Below, one piece after another: positions 34,002 through 39,980 of a stretch of DNA of 39,980 nt. The notes beneath the pieces were generated by a model. It made no database searches, was not told where the DNA came from, and saw only the letters and a program-made list of their open reading frames with translations. The DNA comes from an uncultured Saprospiraceae bacterium (lineage in GTDB: Bacteria > Bacteroidota > Bacteroidia > Chitinophagales > Saprospiraceae): assembly GCA_938028705.1 (NCBI GenBank), contig CALIZI010000093.1, positions 1 through 39,980 of the forward strand, written 5' to 3'. The first letter of the stretch is position 1. Every line of letters starts with the position of its first letter. Both the position numbers and the translations under genes were made by a program.

Positions 34002-35411
34002 ATGAAAAAAAGCCGCTTGATTGAAGTATTTGAAGCCCTATCGGAACAGGAAATGCAGCGTTTGGGCAAATTTCTGTTATCGCCGTATCACAATACCCGA
34101 GCGGATGTGGTGCAACTGTACGAGCATATTGCCTTTGCCTTACGGCAAGATTTGGATAAGATATTGAATAAAAAATATACCTACGAAAAGCTCTTTCCCG
34201 GACAGCCTTACCGCGATGCCAAGATGCGTCATGTCATGTATGTATTGTTGCAATTGACGGAAGATTTTTTGGCAATAGAGTGGTACCGGCAAGATGTAGC
34301 GACCAAGCATCTCTCATTGGCTCAACAATATCGGCAGCGCAAACTCTCTAAATCTCTGCACCAAACCATCAAGGCTGCCTATAGTCACCAAGACAAAACA
34401 CCTTCTTACAGCACCACCGACCAATTTCGGATGTCTGTTTTACAGGAAATCAGCTACCAATATCAGCTTGAAGAAAATCGACGCGGCGAACAGACTATGC
34501 AAAGCTGCCACGATACCCTACACCATTTTTTTATGGCAACTATGCTGCGGCAAAATTGCAGTTTGCTGATGCACAACAGGTTATCAAGACAACAGCATGA
34601 ATCTCCCTTGTTGGAGGGCGTTTTGGAGTTGATTGACCGACAGCCTGAATTGTTGGATATACCCGCTGTTTTTCTATATTATCACAGCTACCAAATGCTT
34701 TTCAAAGAGGATGTGGATGAGCATTTTCAACAGATCAAATCGGGTATTATGCGCTATGGTAAGGGCTTTTCGCGTACCGAATTGAGAGATGTCTATTTGA
34801 TTGCAATTAATCATTGTATCCTGCAAAATAATAAAAATGAAGGAACGATTTTTTTGAGTGAATTATTTGACTTATACCAAGTGGGGCTGGAACAGGAGGC
34901 TTTCTTAGAAAATGGTTTTTTATCGCGTTGGACTTATAAAAATGTCGTGACAGCCGGTTTGTTGTTGAAGGAATTTGAATGGGTGGAGAGGTTCATTTAT
35001 AAGTATGAATCAAAACTTGAAAAAAAATATCGTAAGGATAGCTTTGCCTACAATCTGGCTTTTTTACATTATTGCAGAAAGCAATACGATAAAGCTATTT
35101 CCCGATTGCAACAGGTAAAATTTGATGATGTCTTTCTCAATCTGGATGCACGAAATCTCCTGCTCAAAATCTACCTCGAACTCAAAGAATACGAAGTCCT
35201 TGAAGCACATCTGAATAGTTTTGAAATTTTTATTCGTCGAAAAAAAATCACGAATCCACATCGTGCTAATTATCTGAAAATCATTAAATTATCTCGAAAA
35301 ATAATACAACTCAATCCACACGATAAAGCTGCGAAAGCGACATTAACAAAGGAAATAGAAGCTGAAAAAAATCCTTCTACACGAGCGTTTTTATTGGAGA
35401 TATTGAAATAG
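34002..35411 (+). CDS. Family A helical-repeat protein, copy A5 (function unknown)
   Basis: A 469-residue cytosolic protein, the most diverged of the clear family members. The N-terminal block is LGKFLLSPYHNTRADVVQLY, then EKLFPGQPYRDAKMRHVMYV and LQLTEDFLAI. The core near residue 322 is KEFEWVERFIYKYESKLEKK, then a CRKQYDKAISRLQQVKFDDV helix pair and LLLKIYLELKEYEVLE. The second residue block after the FP motif (RDAKMRHVMYVLLQLTEDFL) aligns with the KLSYIMSNLSQIIDDF region of A3. The start ATG at 34002 matches the paralogues. It is divergent from the receptor-L-type cargo, followed by the dispersed motif at 35443 and the palindrome at 35649. Confidence 0.85.
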   Translation: MKKSRLIEVFEALSEQEMQRLGKFLLSPYHNTRADVVQLYEHIAFALRQDLDKILNKKYTYEKLFPGQPYRDAKMRHVMYVLLQLTEDFLAIEWYRQDVATKHLSLAQQYRQRKLSKSLHQTIKAAYSHQDKTPSYSTTDQFRMSVLQEISYQYQLEENRRGEQTMQSCHDTLHHFFMATMLRQNCSLLMHNRLSRQQHESPLLEGVLELIDRQPELLDIPAVFLYYHSYQMLFKEDVDEHFQQIKSGIMRYGKGFSRTELRDVYLIAINHCILQNNKNEGTIFLSELFDLYQVGLEQEAFLENGFLSRWTYKNVVTAGLLLKEFEWVERFIYKYESKLEKKYRKDSFAYNLAFLHYCRKQYDKAISRLQQVKFDDVFLNLDARNLLLKIYLELKEYEVLEAHLNSFEIFIRRKKITNPHRANYLKIIKLSRKIIQLNPHDKAAKATLTKEIEAEKNPSTRAFLLEILK

Positions 35412-35442
35412 ATATGGTGTGGAAAACCGATTGGTATGTTTG

Positions 35443-35469
35443 GCGATATATTCAACTGTCCACATATTT
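35443..35469. repeat. Short dispersed motif, copy 2
   Basis: gcgatatattcaactgtcca and the following catattt match the motif at 4271-4298 with an indel and three changes. Nearby, accccg and cggggt around 35506-35527 form a small stem. Nothing else is recognised in 35412-35640. Confidence 0.4.
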
Positions 35470-35648
35470 CGGGAGTGAGTAATGAACCGCAAAAAGTATG
35501 TGAACCCCGACAGCTGTACGGGGTAAAGCACTGACTTCGTATCAGCCAATGTGGAACACCGCAAAGAGTAGTTTAAGAGAACGCCAAGCAAAAGCATTTT
35601 TAAAATAAAAAAAACCTCGCTATATCGAAAAAAACACAATATCGACCT

Positions 35649-35739
35649 GTACAGGCGATTTCAATCGCCATGTAAAATTAATGATTTAAATATATTTTAA
35701 AAATAACTTACCGGACATGGCGATTGAAATCGCCTGTAC
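35649..35739. repeat. 25-bp perfect inverted repeat (MITE-like)
   Basis: The arms at 35649-35673 and 35715-35739 are perfect 25-bp reverse complements, and each contains the near-palindrome ggcgatttcaatcgcc. The loop is 41 nt of A+T, the same loop length as in the element at 3775-3873, although the sequences differ. It lies between the convergent A5 and AAA genes, 7 bp from the AAA stop. Confidence 0.9.
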
Positions 35740-35746
35740 GAATCAT

Positions 35747-38416
35747 CTAAGCCCCTTGTCCACCTCTTCGACGTTCAAAACCAATGGTTTTCTTATCGTA
35801 AATGACATCTTTTTGCTTGTCGAATGACAGGCTGTTGACATCATCGAAGGTAATGGTTTTGAGGGCTTTTTGGCTGCGTTGTCTTTTGCTGAGTTTGGAC
35901 AGACGCAGGTTTTGTTGCTTGATAATATCGGAGACGATGGTGCGTACTGTACGGGCATTGCCAAAGTATTTGTCGCGGAGGTCGAATTGCAGATTGAGGT
36001 ATTTTTCAAGGTGTTCGGTGGCTTTTTTGTCCGGTTGTACTTCTTCTTCAGCAAACATCATGGTAGCGATTTCCATGAGTTCGTCGGGCGAATAATCTTC
36101 AAATTTGAGGACTTTGTCGAAGCGCGAACGCAAGCCCGGATTAACCTTTAGGAAGGCATCCATATTTTCGGGATAGCCGGCGGCAAAGACGAAAAATTCG
36201 CCGCGATTGTCTTCCATTCTTTTGAGGACGGTTTGTATGGCTTCGTTGCCGAAGTCGTTGCTGCCGCCGCTGTTTTGGGAGAGGGCATAAGCCTCGTCAA
36301 TGAAGAGGACACCACCCATAGCTTCGTCGATTTTTTCGGCTGTTTTGAGGGCGGTCTGCCCTACATAACCTGCCACAAGTCCTTGACGGTCAGTCTCTAT
36401 GATATGTCCGCGCTCTAGTACGCCGAGTGCTTTATAAATATTGGTGAGGATACGGGCAACGGTGGTTTTGCCGGTACCGGGATTGCCTACAAAGACGGTA
36501 TGTAGATAAAATTTATTTAATACATTGCGCTCCGTTTCGCGGTAGTAGCGCACGAGATTTATCAGTTCTTCAATCTGAAGTTTGACACTTTCCATGCCGA
36601 TAAGTGCCTGCAATTCTTGTCGGGCTTCTTTGAGCAATGGCTCGTCTATGGGGATATTGGGGAGTTGGCGAATGGGTTTGACGCGAAGCTGTTCAACGTC
36701 TTCAAATTTGACGACGGAGAGTTCGTCGTTATTGAGTGCTTGCGGATTTTCGAGCGACATGACGCGCAAGCCGAGATTGACTTTGGCATGTTCGATAATA
36801 TCATACACAAACCGCGCATTGCCAAATGAACGGTCTCTGCCTCGAAAGGCTTCGAGGATGAGTTCTTGTATGCGTTCATTGGCTTTGGGAGAGAAGGTGA
36901 TGTTTTTTCTGCGGGAGGCGTAGTCGGCAATTTCGGAGAGTTCTTGGGGTAGGTAGTCGTTGAAAGTGAAGTAGATTTTGAAGCGGGATTTTAAGCCCGG
37001 ATTCGAGTTGAGAAAGCCCTTCATTTCTTTGGGATAACCTGCTACGATGACCGCCATATCGCCTTCGCCGTCCGACATTTCTTTGATGAGAATTTCAATG
37101 ACTTCGCGTCCGAAATCTTTGCTGTCATCATTGCTGCGGGCAAGCGAGTAGGCTTCGTCGATAAACAAAACGCCGCCTCTGGCTTTTTCTATGGCTTCTT
37201 TGACTTTGGGGGCGGTTTGTCCGATGTATTCACCTATCAAATCGACTCTATCTACTTCGTGGACGTGTCCTTTGGAAAGCAAACCCATTTTGCGGTATAA
37301 GCGTCCCATCATTTTGGCAACGGTAGTTTTTCCGGTGCCGGGATTGCCGATAAATACGGAGTGTATGTTGATTTCTTCGGTTTCTTCAAAGCCTTTTTCT
37401 TTGCGAAGTTGGAGGAATTGAATGTATTGGGCGTGTTCGCGTACTTGGCGTTTGACATCGCTCAAACCTATCAATTCGTCGAGATAGACCATGACATCCT
37501 CAAAGGTTTCGGATTCGTCATCGTCATTTGCTAATGTGACAAGTGACTGGTTTTCAGGCAATAATACTTCTGCAATACCACGCTCATATTCTTCACCTAC
37601 ATAAAAAGGTATGGAGGCAAGCTGCCTGTCCATTATGATAATATCAATGTAATGCAAGCCTTTTCGCCATTGTCCTTTGATATTAGAACCTAATTTTCCG
37701 ATAAGGGTGATTTGGTTGCTTTTCTTTTCTACTTTTTGGAGGACGACTTGCTCGTCTTTGAGTTCGCGGGCTTCGTTGAAGTGTTTGAAAAAGACCTCGC
37801 AGTACCACGATTTGCCGGATAATTTATTGTCGAGCATGAGTTCGACACAAATAAAACGGGCGTGTTCCTGACTGAAATGTTTGTAGTAAAGTTTTTGAGG
37901 TTTTGCGATGTCTTGTGCCGATCCTTCAAAAAGTTTGATGGATTTGATACCGACATAAGGGTTCTTTTCTTCTGTATTTTTTTCTGCGTCTTCTACATAA
38001 AAATCTTTTCGGCGTACAGCCACACCGTCAATATAAACTTCCCAATAATAAGCTCCTTTTTTCCAAAAAGCACCTGTTTTTTTGTTGCCCCAACCCTCGC
38101 GTATATACACTACATGGTCGTGCTTACTCACCTTTCTTTTGATGGGTAGTGAGCATATTTCTTTGGTGCCGGTTCTTTTATTGGAAAAGCATTTGAGTTC
38201 GATAGCTACTTCCCAATCTTCTATATCGTATTTTTTATTATAAAAAGAAAATTCAGCATAAATGTAGCTGCTTTTGGAACGTGCGAAGACCTGACGGTAT
38301 CGCTTTTTGTTCTTGTGCAACCATTCTGTAGAAGCATAGACTTTTAAATCTCTGAATTTATGATTTTTATTCGCGGTGTTGTCCAAAATATATAGATTTA
38401 GAGGAATATGAATCAA
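35747..38416 (-). CDS. Double CbxX-type AAA ATPase with two N-terminal beta-rich repeats
   Basis: An 889-residue protein with two AAA modules of the CbxX/CfqX (Rubisco-activase-like, EccA-like) family. The first has Walker A GNPGTGKTT at ~357-365, Walker B GVLFIDEAY at ~415-423 and an NPGLKSRF arginine finger near 478. The second has Walker A at ~644-652, GVLFIDEAY at ~702-710 and NPGLRSRF. Both modules look active. Residues ~21-143 and ~160-276 are two copies of a beta-sandwich-like unit (SSYIYAEFSFYN...GAFWKKGAYYWEVYIDG...FYV and ARFICVELMLDN...GQWRKGLHYIDI...FYV), probably for substrate or partner binding. The first possible start is TTG at 38416, directly after an in-frame stop. No ATG occurs before about residue 194, so the start is unusual. 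Such ATPases remodel protein complexes, but the substrate is unknown. Confidence 0.88.
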   Translation of the reverse strand: MIHIPLNLYILDNTANKNHKFRDLKVYASTEWLHKNKKRYRQVFARSKSSYIYAEFSFYNKKYDIEDWEVAIELKCFSNKRTGTKEICSLPIKRKVSKHDHVVYIREGWGNKKTGAFWKKGAYYWEVYIDGVAVRRKDFYVEDAEKNTEEKNPYVGIKSIKLFEGSAQDIAKPQKLYYKHFSQEHARFICVELMLDNKLSGKSWYCEVFFKHFNEARELKDEQVVLQKVEKKSNQITLIGKLGSNIKGQWRKGLHYIDIIIMDRQLASIPFYVGEEYERGIAEVLLPENQSLVTLANDDDESETFEDVMVYLDELIGLSDVKRQVREHAQYIQFLQLRKEKGFEETEEINIHSVFIGNPGTGKTTVAKMMGRLYRKMGLLSKGHVHEVDRVDLIGEYIGQTAPKVKEAIEKARGGVLFIDEAYSLARSNDDSKDFGREVIEILIKEMSDGEGDMAVIVAGYPKEMKGFLNSNPGLKSRFKIYFTFNDYLPQELSEIADYASRRKNITFSPKANERIQELILEAFRGRDRSFGNARFVYDIIEHAKVNLGLRVMSLENPQALNNDELSVVKFEDVEQLRVKPIRQLPNIPIDEPLLKEARQELQALIGMESVKLQIEELINLVRYYRETERNVLNKFYLHTVFVGNPGTGKTTVARILTNIYKALGVLERGHIIETDRQGLVAGYVGQTALKTAEKIDEAMGGVLFIDEAYALSQNSGGSNDFGNEAIQTVLKRMEDNRGEFFVFAAGYPENMDAFLKVNPGLRSRFDKVLKFEDYSPDELMEIATMMFAEEEVQPDKKATEHLEKYLNLQFDLRDKYFGNARTVRTIVSDIIKQQNLRLSKLSKRQRSQKALKTITFDDVNSLSFDKQKDVIYDKKTIGFERRRGGQGA

Positions 38417-38557
38417 TTAAGAGGTCTTAATTAGACGTAAAATTCGAGTATAAAGTTACGTAATGATAGCGAATAATGCACTTTGTATGACAAAGAGTTA
38501 TTTGGTTTATACGTGAAAAATACTTTTCCGGTTATGTTTCATCATCATTTTTTTGCT

Positions 38558-39841
38558 TTAGGCTTTGCTTTGCACCCAATGGAGTAGGTCGAAGTAGTTG
38601 TAAAAACGTGCTTCTTTAGGGTTTTGTCTCAGTTCTTCGATAAGCGGCAGATACTTTTTAAAGACTTCTTTTTTTTCAAAAATCGGTGCATTGGTGACTT
38701 CTCTTAGTAGGCTAAACATTTGCCTTTCAGATTCATATAATTTCCTTTTAGTTCTAATGCGATTTCGAGTATTGATGATTTGGGCATCAAAGTATTGGTG
38801 TCCTATTTCATACTTCAATACTAACTCAATGATGTGTGCTGCAAGTTGAATTTCCTCGACAGTATTTGACTTTTCTTGTGTGATTCGTCTTATCCAGTCT
38901 AATGCATCTTTATATTTTTCATTAAAATACAAAATATAGGCTATTAGATACCAAAATACAACTTTGGGTGTTAGTTGAATTTCAGATTCGTATATTTTGT
39001 ACAGAGGTTCAAATTTTTCCAGCAATTCCAAACCTGATTCGTAATCCTGAGTATTGAGTATTACATTAAATTTGAGGGTGTAAAGCATTTCAAAGACCTT
39101 ACTTTTTAGGCTTCGAGGTTGTTTAAAAGTATTTTTTTCTAAAAAATCCTCCATTTTTTTGATACCTGTTTCGTAGCCCTCATGTTTGTTGAGATTCAAA
39201 CTATCTATCGAATAATTATTAAGTGTGATAATATAATCGTTAGGGAAAAGTCTAATTAACTTATTATTTACTTCGTATATATTTAATAATTCCTGATTAC
39301 ACTTATAAGCCATACTTACTGCCCCAGTCATAAAATAATAAATAGCCAATGTTTTGTAATATTCAATTTTAGCCCGTAGCGAAATAGCCTGTGTGGATGA
39401 TTTAAAGGCTTCATCAGGAATAAATTTTATATCCTTTTGGAGTCTGATTTTATCAAAATGTGCTTTTTGGACTATACAACGATACATTTGATACAGGCTC
39501 AGATTTTTTTGCCGCTCCAATCCTTCAGTCATTTTATCATACAAAACTCTTATATCAGATTCACTAATGTTTTTATACCAATTTTTAGTCCATATCCGTT
39601 GTTCGATTCTCAGTAGGTCAGGTAGTTGTTCAAAAAGTTCATACTCAAATATGGCAGATCGAATGCGTCGTAATATTGGAGTAACTTGTTTTTCTATATT
39701 TTTATTTATTAATATTTCACATATGTGTATATCTTTTTTTACTTTTTCTTTTATCGAATTTTTTGAATGAAATTCATGTAGATTATCAATAATTCGGGTG
39801 TATAATTGACTTTTAACAACCTTTAAATTTAAAGATTTCAC
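38558..39841 (-). CDS. Helical-repeat protein A6, possibly 5'-truncated
   Basis: A 427-residue, all-helical, TPR-like protein without export signal. It is related in style, perhaps distantly in descent, to family A: a region LYFNEKYKDALDWIRRI followed by EEIQLAAHIIELVLKYEIG corresponds to the F-x-x-K-x-Y-x-x-A...V-x-x-x...AR-x-L-x-LK-x-YYEL pattern. The end reads ARFYNYFDLLHWVQSKA. The only available start is GTG 39841, two codons after an in-frame stop. Related Bacteroidota proteins, as I recall, have some 70 more N-terminal residues before the equivalent of LYTRIIDNLHEFHS. It may use GTG or may have lost its front end. It lies 141 bp upstream of the AAA gene on the same strand. Confidence 0.7.
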   Translation of the reverse strand: MKSLNLKVVKSQLYTRIIDNLHEFHSKNSIKEKVKKDIHICEILINKNIEKQVTPILRRIRSAIFEYELFEQLPDLLRIEQRIWTKNWYKNISESDIRVLYDKMTEGLERQKNLSLYQMYRCIVQKAHFDKIRLQKDIKFIPDEAFKSSTQAISLRAKIEYYKTLAIYYFMTGAVSMAYKCNQELLNIYEVNNKLIRLFPNDYIITLNNYSIDSLNLNKHEGYETGIKKMEDFLEKNTFKQPRSLKSKVFEMLYTLKFNVILNTQDYESGLELLEKFEPLYKIYESEIQLTPKVVFWYLIAYILYFNEKYKDALDWIRRITQEKSNTVEEIQLAAHIIELVLKYEIGHQYFDAQIINTRNRIRTKRKLYESERQMFSLLREVTNAPIFEKKEVFKKYLPLIEELRQNPKEARFYNYFDLLHWVQSKA

Positions 39842-39980
39842 GTATCATGTAAATAGCACAAGGTAATAAAAAGAAAAAAATATTCGGTGAATAGTTAAAT
39901 ATTGGGAAAAAATATTTATTTTTTGGGGTAAACTAACGATACAACTTGAATATCCACAAATACATATCAAAATTAAAGGA

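Noticed and set aside
200-39841. Family A read as toxin-antitoxin or polymorphic toxin immunity proteins
   Set aside because: The secreted partners show adhesin or glycan-binding features (LRR, CBM-like, DUF11) and no nuclease, deaminase or pore-forming motif. Immunity is only one of several possible readings.

Overview
The window looks like a low-GC Bacteroidota chromosome, most likely a gliding, surface-living member of the Saprospiria/Chitinophagia type (placement is inference). The evidence is six proteins with a signal peptide and a C-terminal type IX secretion (T9SS) sorting domain, a gldG gene, Bacteroidota promoters (TTG/TTTG, 19-21 nt, TAnnTTTG), no Shine-Dalgarno pattern, and very AT-rich spacers. 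I saw no rRNA, tRNA, CRISPR array, phage module or transposase gene.

Layout. 1-3.5 kb: a cytosolic helical-repeat protein (here called family A, copy A1), divergent from a secreted dockerin-like/carbohydrate-binding-like T9SS protein. 3.5-9.1 kb: a repeat-rich gap with a small protein resembling a standalone effector-associated domain (EAD11-like), then a four-gene operon of an ABC ATPase with an extra N-terminal helical domain and three paralogous 8-TM proteins. 9.3-17.5 kb: a secreted GH5 glycosidase and a 2092-residue LRR surface protein. 17.9-21.5 kb: A2 and the housekeeping gene tex. 21.7-27.9 kb: a tandem duplication of a two-gene cassette (small T9SS-secreted protein convergent with a family A gene, A3 then A4). 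28-35.4 kb: gldG, a large receptor-L-type/DUF11-type T9SS protein, and A5. 35.7-39.9 kb: a double CbxX-type AAA protein with two N-terminal beta-rich repeats, and a helical-repeat protein (A6) that lacks an ATG start.

How the genes may work together. The strongest pattern is that all five clear family A genes (A1-A5) lie directly beside a T9SS cargo gene, either divergent or convergent, and five of the six cargo genes have such a neighbour. The cargo types differ completely (CBM-like, LRR, two small diversified proteins, receptor-L-like), so the constant partner is family A. I infer a paired surface-protein/cytosolic-partner arrangement of unknown function. A second candidate system is the EAD-like protein with the ABC ATPase and the three 8-TM proteins.

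Most larger intergenic gaps hold a long palindrome or MITE-like element, nearly all of different sequence (14-140 with 4392-4660, 3775-3873, 9090-9298, 11122-11171, 24679-24822, 26241-26394, 28583-28707, 28731-28765, 35649-35739), plus degenerate short-word repeats. All assignments come from reading the sequence. No database or structure search was run, and homology statements rest on recalled family features.
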